From Circinella minor (lineage: Eukaryota > Mucoromycota > Mucoromycetes > Mucorales > Lichtheimiaceae): a stretch of DNA of 64,000 nucleotides. The stretch is taken from positions 1 through 64,000 of the forward strand of contig JAEPRB010000139.1 of the NCBI GenBank assembly GCA_016758965.1, written 5' to 3'. The notes beneath the pieces are model-generated. The model saw only the letters and a program-made list of their open reading frames with translations. It was not told where the DNA came from and did no database searches. A program made the translations under genes and the position numbers. Position 1 is the stretch's first letter. Every line of letters starts with the position of its first letter. Positions 12,229 to 23,082 of this stretch are shown piece by piece.

Positions 12229-13718
12229 ATGACTCTTACAAAACGCGAACTTGGATATAACACTGGTGTATTTATTAATCCAATTGGTCTTGGATGCATG
12301 GGGTACTGTATTGATTTCTGTAATCTCTCTATATATAAGCCTCTCCCCTCCGTCAGTTTTGTTTTACACGTTTTATTTAAAATACGTACGTATTATTGTC
12401 CAATCATGCAAATAAAATACTAAACTATAAAATACACCATTTTTCTGTTCTAAAAAAAAGTATGACCGAATTTTATGGCGACAATTTTGATGAAGAGACC
12501 AATTTGACTGTTTTGGATCGTGCTTTAGAATTAGGATGTAACTTTTGGGATACTGCAGATATGTATTCAGCTGGTGAAAATGAGGAGTTATTGGGGAAAT
12601 ACTTTGCCAAGTCTGGAAACCGCGATAAAGTATTTTTATGCACTAAATTTGGTGTATTGCGAGACCGGGAAACTAAACAATTTACAGGGTTGTCTGGCAA
12701 ACCAGAATATGTTCATAAAGCTTGTAAAGCTAGTCTCAAGCGTCTGGGTGTAGATACCATCGATTTATTTTACTTGCATCGCCCAGACCCGGAAGTGTAC
12801 GTATATATATATAAACAGTTTCGTGAAATTGTATAACAAAAGCATCCAATACGTATCAATATATTTACTTATATTAGAAGGAATGTTTTTGTCTACATAC
12901 ACGTAAAATAACTCATACAAGCCACTCTGTCCTTTTGTTATAATATATATATATGTTCACTAATGATAATTTATCTCTCCCCCCCCCCAATTTTGTTATG
13001 GATAGACCGATTGAAGAAACCGTCAAAGCTATGGCAGAGTTGGTAAAAGAAGGAAAAGTTCGATACTTGGGTTTATCTGGAGTAGATTCTGATCTTCTTC
13101 GACGAGCTCATAAAGTCCATCCAATTGCTGCTATTCAAGAACAATTTTCTCCTTGGGCCTTGTCAATTCAACAAAATGGGTTACTCGAAACAGCAAAAGA
13201 ATTAGGAATAACTGTTGTTGCATAGTAAGTAATATATATTACTTTAATAATATACTATTTCAAATAAGGCGAAAAAAAAGTGATTTGTTGACAACTATAT
13301 AACTGTTTTACAAATAATAACTGACTGTAAAACTCATTTAATATTTTATTATATAAATAACTCTACGTATTAAAGCTCTCCACTTAGTTCAGGATTTTTA
13401 ACAGGTGCAATTAAATCTCGCAAAGATCTTGTTGATAGTGATTTCCGTACCAAAAATCCAAATTACTGGAAGGAAGATACCCCAAAGAAAATGGAACTGG
13501 TAAACAAGATTGGAGAATTGGCAGAAAAGAAAAATATATCTTCAGCAGAATTAGTTCTTGCTTGGGTATTGGGCCAGGGTGAAAATATAGTAGCTATTCC
13601 CGGAACAAAGAAGATCAAGTATTTGGAACAAAATGTGAAAGGCGGGCAAGCCAAGCTTTCAAACGAGGAATTGGCGGAAATAACCAAGGCCGCCAATAGT
13701 GCAGATATTGAGGAATAA
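12229..13718 (+). CDS. Aldo/keto reductase, intact copy
   Basis: Four exons (12229-12302, 12461-12796, 13006-13224, 13376-13718) give 323 aa with all phases matching. This is the usual single-domain AKR length. The NADPH-dependent catalytic tetrad is visible: Asp55 and Tyr60 (WDTADMY), Lys87 (CTKFG) and His131 (FYLHRPDP). The GLGCMGM loop is near the N-terminus and the cofactor-binding [14 protein letters not shown] segment near the C-terminus. It resembles the YakC/AKR13-like group of bacterial, fungal and plant reductases, which reduce aldehydes or ketones in the cytosol; the real substrate cannot be told. A disabled sister copy lies 1.3 kb upstream in the same orientation, so this is the surviving member of a tandem pair. 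The intron-2 acceptor region has a C9-10 run followed by GATAG. Confidence 0.93.
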
Positions 13719-14573
13719 TAATCGTCTGAATCGAAAGATACTATTATCTGATGTATCAAATTACGTAAATTTATAAATATATAAAAGAGATACAGTATCA
13801 TGTGCATTTGACATGAATGGACACTAAAATAAACTATATATTATAATGATATTATTCTCCAGAATATTTAAAAAAGATCGTCCATATATATTGTGTTACG
13901 TATGTATTACTGGTACATTACTTTAGAGTTTTATTGTCATCAGCAATCATTGTTTTTTATATATATTGGGATAGTTATTCCCTAGTAATATGGTCGAGTT
14001 ATACATCTTGCATGAGTCCAAAGAAAAAAAAGATAGACAATTTGGTGTATAGACCAGTCAGTGAACCAATGTCGCCATAAGAAGCACACTTCAAAGAAGT
14101 AAATACAAAAAAAGTAACCAAAATGGGCATAGTTTTCTTTTTTTTTTTCGCTCAGCCCTCTACTAATAAGAATCGGCGCATAGTAATGTCTAGTGTATGG
14201 TACGTAGTTTCACACCACATGTGCTCACTATGATAGTTATTATTTCTATAAAGAAAACTTACACTGTGGATAGTTTTTTTAAAAAAGATTTTATACTTTA
14301 ACAAGAACTGTAAAGTGCTGTGAATTGTATACGCGCATTGTCATATAAATAGTATAAATGATAATTGAATAATAATTAACATTTTTTATTATTATTATCG
14401 TTATCTAATATTAACAGATATTATGTATAAACTAATTAAGAGAAGTAAATAGATATAAAAAAAAGACACGATACGTACAATAATTAACAATAACCATTAA
14501 CAAAATGTACATTTAAAAAAGAAAAATAAAATAAATAAACAAACAATTAGGGATCAAAAAATAATCTATAGGT
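13719..14573. other. Intergenic stretch between convergent AKR and MFS genes
   Basis: AT-rich, containing the 3' flanks of the two convergent genes. No ORF, RNA or strong repeat was recognised. Confidence 0.5.
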
Positions 14574-14575
14574 TT

Positions 14576-16940
14576 TTATACTCTCATTTGTTTACGCTTT
14601 TGAGACCATTTTTCTGGATTTAATTTTACAAATATCACAGGTATACCAAGAAGTAAGATTAATATACCACATCCAGTAAATAAAATACCAGTTCCCATAG
14701 CGCGCATTAAATCTGATGATGTCAAGGATCCAACGCCTGCAAAGATATATCTAGATAAATTATTGCATGATGTGACGGAAGCACCATGACTTCGATGCGA
14801 ATCCACAAGATAAGTTGTTAAGGTTACATGCGGTAACATGATAGCTCCAGAAACTATATATATATATAACAATGTTTTTTTTAAAAAAAATGGTGTTAAC
14901 AAGAAATTTTTTTCTCTTCTTTAAAGTGTTACATACCAAAAAACGAAAAAACCATAGGTGCAGAGTAATGGACATTTTGTTTAATACTCCATCCATATCC
15001 AGTTAATACACCTAAAAGAAATAAAGCTGAAACCGATAAAATGGGAATACTAATTCTCATTTCAGGATTTTTTTCTTGTTGATTATCTGTCGCCTTTTTG
15101 ACGGTGCGATTATAAACAGCATCGGATAATCTTCCACCAATATTACCACCAATCATTCCTCCAACTGCAGCTGGTAAATAACAAGCACCAATAATTCCTG
15201 AATCTAACTTGTATTGATTTGCGAATACCCATGCAAATGATGTGTTTAACAAGTAATAAACGCCAAACCTATTATTATCATTTATATTATTTTTTATCAG
15301 TTAATTTAGATATATCTAAATAACAACTTCTGGATTGTTTCAAAAAAAAAAAAGACGTACAAAGACTTTGTTACTTACAAAATACCGAGATAAAGAACTG
15401 CCAACGATACATTAAGAAGTTTTAAGAACCGTAATGGACTCAACGGATTAGTAAATCGAGTCTTATGTTTACGTTCTTCTCGTGGTTCTGGTTTTTCTTG
15501 ACCCATTTCTTCTTCTTTTTCTGTTAAAACCGACTGTGCCTTTTCCTTGGATCTGAACGTTTCCGGAAGGAAGAATATAATTAGTAACAAAATACAAAAC
15601 CCGAAACATGCTGAAAAATAAAATGTCGATCTCCATCCGTAAGCTTCCGTAAGAAAACCACCAATAATAGGTCTAATAAAATTGGATACGTAGTATTATT
15701 GTATAATAAAATGAATATTTTTGAATTTCTAATATATATATATATATGATAATATGTGGTATTTAACAAATAATCTATTTACCCTATAGCAGGTCCCATA
15801 ATTGGGCCCAAAACGTACCAAGCATACGCTCGTCCACGTTCATGTGAATCAAAAATATCTGAAAGCGTTCCTGCACCCATGGATTGAACAGAAGATGCAC
15901 CAATGGCACTCACACCACGAAATACAATTAACATGGCAATGTTTACAGATACAGCACAAAGAATTGTTCCGACGACGGTAATAGCAAATGACAATATATA
16001 GATATTTCGACGTCCTACATATATACACATTATATTAAAATACATAAAGATAATAACACTAATCAGTTTTTAACTATAAATTACTTTGTTTACTTGATTA
16101 GTCATCAGAATATTGAGTATAATTACCATTTTTATCACTCCACGAAGCCCACATTAATGGCTATTATACATGTACGCAGATGAAGAAATTCCATTTAGTT
16201 TTTTATTCAACTATTCATGATTTTTCTTTATAATACTGCTGTATACTTACAAAAACTGCAGTGACAAATACGAACAAGGATACTATTAATAATAAAACAA
16301 TTCTTTAAGTTAGATGAAATAACAAATAGTTAAATCTATTTAATTTAATTTACCTGATGCATTAACAGCAGTATCTGTGGTATTAAGTTCATATTGGACA
16401 TTTGTTAATGCTGGATACTAAAATTATTTTATTGTGCAACGTCAGTCATTGTTTCATCTCATAAAAAAAATAAACCTTATAATATAATTACATAAACAGT
16501 GGAAGAAATAGGTGCCCTATAATATGAAAATAAATTATTATTTTCTTAAGTAGGAGATTTGACGATGTTAATTGTTGGTAGTAATATACTTTTTTTACTT
16601 ACATTGCACCAGCAGAAGCAATAATCGCCAAGATAAATGATTTTTTGGTTTTAGAAAAAGTATGTGGATCAACATCCGACGGTTCAGTTTTCCAGAATTC
16701 CCACCATTTTCTAAAAGGTACCGATCTTGTTTTTGTATCATCATTGTCATTATTATTATTATCAATAGTTGAAGTTGTAGTGATGTACTGTGCTGTTGTT
16801 TCTGTCGTCTCTGTTATTCCTATTTCTTTTCTAGCTATCGTATCATTATCATTATGAGTTGTAGTAGTTGTTATTGATGAGACATCATGACAATTTATTT
16901 GTATTGTTTCTTGGTGAAATGATAATTTATTATTCTCCAT
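14576..16940 (-). CDS. MFS transporter, DHA1-type drug:H+ antiporter-like
   Basis: Nine exons on the minus strand (16603-16940, 16492-16516, 16354-16417, 16251-16282, 16127-16160, 15783-16014, 15379-15672, 14937-15268, 14576-14853) give 542 aa; every junction keeps phase. The N-terminal ~90 residues are a cytosolic Thr/Asn-rich tail. Membrane segments start at SFILAIIASAGAM. Family marks: SSTVYYPAL at the end of TM1, the loop 2-3 motif WSDKNGRRN (motif A, D-x4-GRR), and the antiporter motif C region AWYVLGPIMGPAIGPIIGGF in TM5. A charged central loop of about 50 residues (KEKAQSVLTEKEEEM...) separates the two six-helix halves. It most resembles fungal Qdr/Dtr-type plasma-membrane exporters of drugs or small organic molecules. 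Four exons of 25-64 nt encode the first helices, an unusual run of micro-exons that makes this end easy to mis-predict. Confidence 0.9.
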
Positions 16941-17312
16941 ATTCTTTAAACAATTATGTATGTATAAAATAAGTTGAGGTAAAAAATAAAAGAAAGAGAG
17001 AGCGAAAAAAAAGGTTGGGGAGGTAGGTATTCGAGAAAAACTGATCCAAACCCGCTTTTCATAATATTCAATGACATGGAAAATACTTTTTCCTTCCCGA
17101 TATTCGTATTTGTAAATCAAATGTGTAACATCAAGTCTTCCCAGAGAATTTTTTATTTTATTTTACACAAATAGGTTGTTTTATCAAGTGACTCCTTTGA
17201 ACACGGCATTAGGTTTGGCATATTTGTATGAGACAGTCCATAGATGTATGTAACGAAAAATAAAAGCCCTGTTGGGATGGCAGGGAAAAAGGCCTAGGAA
17301 TAAAGAAATTTT
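16941..17312. other. 5' flank of the MFS gene
   Basis: Upstream region of the minus-strand transporter gene, reaching the left arm of the large inverted repeat. No independent gene seen. Confidence 0.5.
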
Positions 17313-18137
17313 ATACAAATACAGTGTTTTGCGCTTAAGTATATAAAAATTAAGGATAGAAAATCCAATCTTTTGGTTCCACCAGATATAAAATTTCAAA
17401 GATCTTATAACTTGAGGGTACTTTTTGTTTGATCAGGATGAAAATTTTCAACATTCAATATTTTAATTAGGAATCCGTCCACTCTACTAGAGAAAAGAAA
17501 AGACTCAAAAAGCTTTTATTTGTCGAGTGCAAAAAATATAATCATAATAATTATGATTTATTTTAAAGTGGTGACACCTCATTGTCAGAACGATCTATAA
17601 TAGTTTTTGTTGCTTTGGCAACAAGGAGTAGAAAGGACTACTAACATCATTGATACTGGTATCATGGTTTTTAAAATCACACTAATATCGCTGAAAGTTT
17701 TATTTTGTTTATACGTGGTCCCGATGATTCATTTCATCCGTGCAAATATGACAACACTCATCACAAGCAGCAATCAGTACATCCAAGAAACCTTTGACAG
17801 AGCCAGTTCTATTTAAAGAACTATCATCTTCCCTAGTTGAACAAATACAGTTGTCACCTCTTAATGGTAGTAACAGCAATTGTTTATCCCCATCTACTCC
17901 ATTACTCACTACAACTAACACTCCTGCTGTTACTACCACTACTGCTACTTCCACCACCACCACCACCACCACTGCTGCTTCACGCTAGAAAATAAACGCA
18001 GGTTTTCCCTCATCTTTTTTCTACCTTCTCTCATCCATCTCTCTATTTCATACTTTTCCTCTCCAAGCATTTCTCCACCCAACAAGCTTCTTTTTCTTTA
18101 TTTAATTATATTTAAGGTGCGTCCTGACTTAAACCGT
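17313..18137 (+). repeat. Left arm of large inverted repeat
   Basis: About 825 bp matching the reverse complement of 18893-19704 at visibly high identity, with scattered single-base differences and small indels. Landmarks include GATCAGGATGAAAATTTTCA, GTGGTGACACCTCATTGT and GGTGCGTCCTGACTTAAACC, each found inverted on the other side. It contains a copy of the two coding-like exons also present in the right arm. Confidence 0.92.
17605..17988 (+). pseudogene. Inverted copy of 3' exons (gene fragment)
   Basis: Plus-strand counterpart of the exons in the right arm. The first segment encodes WQQGVERTTNIIDT, followed by a GT donor. The second encodes AAISTSKKPLTEPVLFKELS, then SSLVEQIQLSPLNG and a Thr-rich tail ending TAASR and stop at 17988. 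Upstream exons equivalent to those at 19714-20764 are absent here, so this is a 5'-truncated duplicate. Both copies keep the frame open, with conservative differences such as LF/LL and LS/SS, so divergence is recent or the C-terminus is under some constraint. Confidence 0.6.
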
Positions 18138-18892
18138 TAAAATATGGGGTGGAATAAGAATCGACAAAAAATTGTCAGAAATGAAGTTATAAACTTTTTG
18201 AGCCATAATATATGTTAATTGAAGTATTCTGAAGAGATGTTACAGAACAGCTTTTAGAAAAAAACATTTCCTATCGAGATTTGTTACTTCACAGTTTTGC
18301 CAAAATATGCTATTTTACTAAGTAAACCCAATATTTCAACAAAGGGATAAGCACTGTGTAACCTATAAAAGTGAATGAATTATGGTTACACAAGGTCGCT
18401 ACTCGTTGATTACCATTCCATTTTCTTTACTATGGGAGGAAGTCTGAATAAAAGACAAAATAGATATAAAAACAAGAATAACACTCGAAAAATAGCTGTT
18501 TCTACATATTACTTGCATGAAGGTACTGTCATCTGTACCAATAAGATTCAAATGATTTTTCGGCTGTTGCTGAATAGCAACCAACTAAAATATAACCTGA
18601 TCTTTCTGCCAATCTTATTAAATAAACAAATAGAACCAGGCTCTCACAAAAAATACTGGGGACATAGCAGAAATATCAAATGGTACTATAAAAACCAAGC
18701 AACAAAGAAAAAGAAAAAGAGTAAAATACTTCCTAATACTACACACATATATTATCATCCCTTTTCATAAAATATATAATAAATTTCTATAGTATTTCAC
18801 AGAATTATCTATGAGTAGTAGAATTTTGACAACCTCATTGGTGGCAATATTATTACCCGACGGTATCTGAAATATCTCAATTTTGGACAAAT
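18138..18892. other. Unique spacer of the large inverted repeat
   Basis: About 755 bp present once between the two arms. Short ORFs exist on both strands (131 codons + from 18375; 61 codons - ending at 18399) without a recognised domain. It could be a remnant of the element that created the inversion; the inner arm ends (AAGGTGCGTCCTGACTTAAA) resemble transposon termini, which is speculative. Confidence 0.45.
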
Positions 18893-19704
18893 GACGGTTT
18901 AAATCAGGATGCACCTTAAATATAATTAAATAGAGAAAAAGAAGCTTGTTGGGTGGAGAAATGCTTGGAGAGGAGAGATGGATGAGAGAAGGTAGAAAAA
19001 AGATGAGGGAAAACCTGCGTTTATTTTCTAGCGTGAAGCAGCAGTGGCGGTGGTGGTGGTGGTGGTGGAAGTAGCAGTAGTGGTAGTAACAGCAGGAGTG
19101 TTAGTTGTGGTGAGTAATGGAGTAGATGGGGATAAACAATTGCTGTTACTACCATTAAGAGGTGACGACTGTATTTGTTCAACTAGGGAAGATGATAGTT
19201 CTTTAAGTAGAACTGGCTCTGTCAAAGGTTTCTTGGATGTACTGATTGCTGCGTCTGATGTGTATTGTCATGTTTGCATGGATGAAATGAATCGTTGGGA
19301 ACACGTATCAAAAAAATAAAGCTTTCAGCGATATTAGTGTAATTTTAAAAACCATGATACCTGTATCAATGATGTTAGTAGTCATTTTTAGTTCTTGTTG
19401 CCAACGCAACAAAAACTATTATAGATCGTTATAACAATGAGGTGTCACCACTTTAAAATAAATCATAATTGTTATGATTATATTTTTTGCACTGGACAAA
19501 TAAAAGCTTTTTGAGTCTTTTCTTTTCTCTAGTAGAGTGGACGGATTCCTAATTAAAATATTGAATGTTGAAAATTTTCATCCTGATCAAACAAAAAGTA
19601 CCCTCAAGTTATAAGATCTTTGAAATTTTATATCTGGTCGAACCAAAAGATTGGATTTTCTACCCTAAAATTTTATATACTTAAGCACAAAACAATGTAT
19701 ATAC
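18893..19704 (-). repeat. Right arm of large inverted repeat
   Basis: About 812 bp, inverted match of 17313-18137. It abuts the minus-strand gene at 19714-20764: similarity ends about 10 bases beyond that gene's in-frame stop. That suggests the arm either truncated the gene or carries its true 3' end. Confidence 0.92.
19028..19415 (-). CDS. Candidate 3' exons in the right arm (hypothetical)
   Basis: Two minus-strand open segments with matched splice signals: 19361-19415 (FLLRWQQELKMTTNIIDT, then GGTATC donor) and 19028-19254 (acceptor ACATCAG, then DAAISTSKKPLTEPVLLKEL and a Thr-rich tail ending TAASR, stop at 19028). The carried base fits phase across the junction. They could be the end of the gene that starts at 20764: splicing from a GTAGAA donor at 19740 would keep frame and give a 366-aa protein. 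Otherwise they are a gene fragment without a start. No domain recognised. Confidence 0.4.
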
Positions 19705-19713
19705 TTTAAATGA

Positions 19714-20764
19714 CTAATGGGGTATAAATAATTGTTCTACAAGTTGAAAAACGTAAGGTCCTACATCATCAATAGATATCTTTTTTTTTTGTTCCAAATG
19801 ATAATAATAAAAACTAGTTTATTAGTTATTATGAACTTTGAAAATATGTTTTATTATCCCATCCCCCTCAACAAAACAAAAATGGAATTCTTTACCTTTT
19901 CATTTATTATTTTTAATAATTTGGTTTGAATAGTTTTGATATGCTGATTAATCATTGAGTCTGAAAAATGAGTTGACAGGATGGTAACCTGAGATATATA
20001 TGACCATGTGAGATACAGAATAAAAAAAAATAGGGCGTTTCTAGTCTATAATTCATAAAACTTACTATCTTACTTACCAATACCATATCACTATCATCTG
20101 ATAAATTCCATGAGGTTACTTTAAAAGTACCCAAACCAATGATTCGATGATCATCATCCTGATTTTTACTAATACTACTACTATTAATACTACTACTGCT
20201 ATTATTACTAGTACTAGATTGATCCTCCTTTTCTTCATCGTCACTATTTAATAAAATTTCGTCCACTGTACGAAACAATGATTCTAATACACTGACAAGC
20301 ATACATATTTGATCCACAGGAACACTAGACGGATAAACATAAGGTACTATTTCTTGATTATCCGCATATTCATTTTGTAACGCTTCTTTTGAAAATAAAC
20401 ATACTGAAGGTAATGGAAAAGGTGATGACTTGTGTTTCAAAAGTGACGATAAACCACTACGTACAGTTATATTTTCTTCTTGATATGGTAATGTTGTTTT
20501 TGCCCAATCATGGTGAATAGATCGATTGCTTTGAATGCTACTACTACTACTGCTCCTAGTGCTGCTGCTGGTACTATTTTTCGTTGAATTGTTACCATTA
20601 TTATTACTGGTTATAGATTGTTGTGATTTCCGTTGTTGCTTTTTCTTTTCAGCGTAATTGGATGGAATTGGTTGTGATTGAGTTGAAGTGGATGAACTAG
20701 CAGACGGTACCGGGAGAGCAGTACATGAAGCTGATTTCTTATGTGAATGTAAACGTTGAAACAT
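19714..20764 (-). CDS. Hypothetical Ser/Asn-rich protein
   Basis: Exons 20078-20764, 19896-19988 and 19714-19779, all phase 0, give 281 aa starting MFQRLHSHKKSASC. The first 100 residues are low-complexity Ser/Thr/Gln/Asn. A structured part follows (VPVDQICMLVSVLESLFRTV, then a Ser/Asp linker, then GTFKVTSWNLSDDSDMVLV). Exons 2 and 3 encode an amphipathic helical tail (HIKTIQTKLLKIINEK; ISIDDVGPYVFQLVEQLF). I do not recognise the family. The stop at 19714 lies about 10 bp from the right arm of the big inverted repeat, so this may be a truncated form. The alternative is a 366-aa protein continuing into exons at 19361-19415 and 19028-19254. Exon 1 is well supported; the 3' end is uncertain. Confidence 0.55.
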
Positions 20765-22613
20765 TTTTTTTTATTACGTACTATTATCTTTTGTTTGGAG
20801 GCGCAACAAGAAAAAAAAATAATGTCCCCACAAACAAAAGAAAACTTATGCCGCTAGAAATCGGCGAAAAGAAGTAATGAACGAGGCTCAGGTCCCATTT
20901 GACATTTTCTTCATTTTTGGTAAAAAATAAAATAAAATATACTAGATGTAACCGTCAAAAGACTATCATAAAAGGGACGATACTTGAAGAAACTGTCGAG
21001 AAGTAGTTCCTTTTCTATTTTATTGTTGGTGCTATTGTGTTAAAGTATAATGATCTTTTAAATTCTATTTGAAATATTATCACACGTCTTTTTCAATTGG
21101 AACACTAATTTTCATTCAACGTTTGAGACGATTTTAACTTGAAGCATGATGAAAGATTAGGTTGGCTAGCAACGTTTTATTTATTTATTTTGACATATAT
21201 ATTATTTAAAAAAAAGCACTTTTTCTTTATACGTATGTTGACACTTAGGGAGATTTTTGACTTGGTCAGCCCCCCCCTCCAAAGATATCACATAAAACTG
21301 ATGTTGTGTAGTGTCAAGCATAGGTTTCTAACAAAACGACGGCTCTTTAATACCCACGCAACATCAATTTTAAATGTTGTAGCAAGCATGAGTTACTATT
21401 CGTATTTACTTAAGGCAAATAGAGGATGTGATATCTTTGGAAGCTGTATCTTGAAAGAATCTAAAATATAGGCCCCCGAAGTGGAAAAATTCCTTGGGTG
21501 TCAACAAATAAAAAAAAGTGTTTTTCTTTCTTTACATAATATGATAATAATATATATGTCAAAATTAAAAAAAAAATCTGATCTTCATCATGCTTCAAGT
21601 TAAAAGTGTCTTCAATTCTTGATGAAAATTCGTGTTCTGTCAAGTTTAAGAAAAAAGGCGCGCTATCTACTATAATGAAATCCTATTCCTTTATTACACG
21701 TTTCGTATTGTATCATGAACAAATATGTATTTGTAAATCAAACATTGCGACCATGCTAAAAATTAATCCATGATAAAATAATCATTATTGTAGATAATAG
21801 AGTGATGTTTTAATAGATTTCTCGAATAAAATACACTCATGTGTAATCATTACAAAAAAAAAACCTTAATTCATTTTAATGTAAATAGATGCACAGTAAA
21901 GTTTTTTTTTTTTTTTTGGCCCCTTCCCCCTGATATAGATAATAATCATTGGTATGTTATTTATGAAAACGAGGTTGTCAAGAATTTGATTAATATATAT
22001 TAAAAATTTATACATACACAATTAATTACGTTATTATTTTATTATCATGCTAATTCATCACCCTGCATTTTTTTTTTGTATATACTGTAGGTAGCCAATT
22101 TTTATCATATTTTGTATCATTATCTTAATTATGTTTCACTCACAATTGTTTAATTATACACATACCTTTTTTTTGTTGGATCTACTTCTTTATTATTATT
22201 GTTGTTATTATATATACAATATAATTTTTTTTTCTCAAACATACGTATAAAAAAAAACAAGAAAACATAAAGAATGAAGGGGTTGTATTTACGTTTTTCT
22301 AAGGAGAGAGAGAAAAAAAAAGATACATCCCCTTCTCCCTCTCTACAGAAAATTTGCACAAATCAAGTAGAAGATAATACTTTTTATTATTATTAAGTAT
22401 GACATAGTAGATAGATCTTTATTAGTAAATCATAATAAAAAAAATTAGAAACTCTTCAAGAATGCTAACTGTAAAAAAAAAAAAAGAGAAAAATAAACAA
22501 TAAACAATTATATTTCATATCGTATCGTTTTTTTTTTTTTTATTCTTTTCTTTTTTTTTTCCTCTCTTTTTCATCAATTTTTTTTTTCATAATAAATAAT
22601 ATAATATTTAATA
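20765..22613. other. Intergenic stretch with foldback element
   Basis: Contains the inverted-repeat element at about 21098-21640. The rest is AT-rich sequence with poly-T tracts (21901-21919, 22524-22560), the last of which probably belong to the promoter of the small gene at 22614. No other gene seen. Confidence 0.5.
21098..21640. mobile_element. ~540-bp foldback / MITE-like element
   Basis: Left-arm landmarks TTTTAACTTGAAGCATGATG (21131), TTTTGACATATATATTATTT (21189), TGTTGACAC (21237) and CCAAAGATATCACAT (21280) recur as reverse complements in reverse order: GATGTGATATCTTTGG (21425), GTGTCAAC (21498), ATATATGTCAAAATT (21553) and CATCATGCTTCAAGTTAAAA (21586). Weaker symmetry reaches GGAACAC and GTGTTCT at the edges. 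The 110-codon ORF inside is not a convincing gene. Confidence 0.78.
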
Positions 22614-22873
22614 ATGTCAACAGTACAAAAAACATCATCACCTACTTTAATTCATAATTCTTCAAATTTAAATTCTTGTCATTACGAGGTATATATATAT
22701 ATATATATATAATACTCTTAATATTCTTTTACCAGGATAGAACTTATATATCATTCATTCGTTATTTTCTTCTATAGAGTTCGACAGATTTTGTTGATGT
22801 TGATTTAAATGATAAGTCCCGACGTTCATTTGTGCATGAATCAGAGGATCTACGAAAATTTATATCATGTTAG
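22614..22873 (+). CDS. Small hypothetical protein, 56 aa
   Basis: Two exons, 22614-22688 and 22778-22873, phase 0, with a GTATAT...CTATAG intron of 89 nt. The protein starts MSTVQKTSSPTLIHN and ends EDLRKFISC: Ser/Asn-rich first half, acidic/basic second half (DFVDVDLNDKSRRSF). It follows a T-rich promoter-like tract and lies 209 bp before the ankyrin gene on the same strand. No family recognised. The canonical splice and the usual spacing favour a real short gene, but the small size keeps confidence moderate. Confidence 0.5.
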
Positions 22874-23082
22874 GAACATTTTTTTTTCTTTTTGTTCATT
22901 CGGAAAAAATCAATCATTTATAATATATATAAATTAACATTATTATTTTTTTATTATTATTTTTTGCTTGTTACATGTATGTATATATAAAACATAACTG
23001 ACACCTTTTTTTTTTCTTTACTCTTTTTTTTTATTTAATTGTTTTCTTTTTTTTTTATTATTATTATTTAAAAAACAACAAC

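Noticed and set aside
21139..21471. 110-codon ORF
   Set aside because: Lies inside the foldback structure; no domain.
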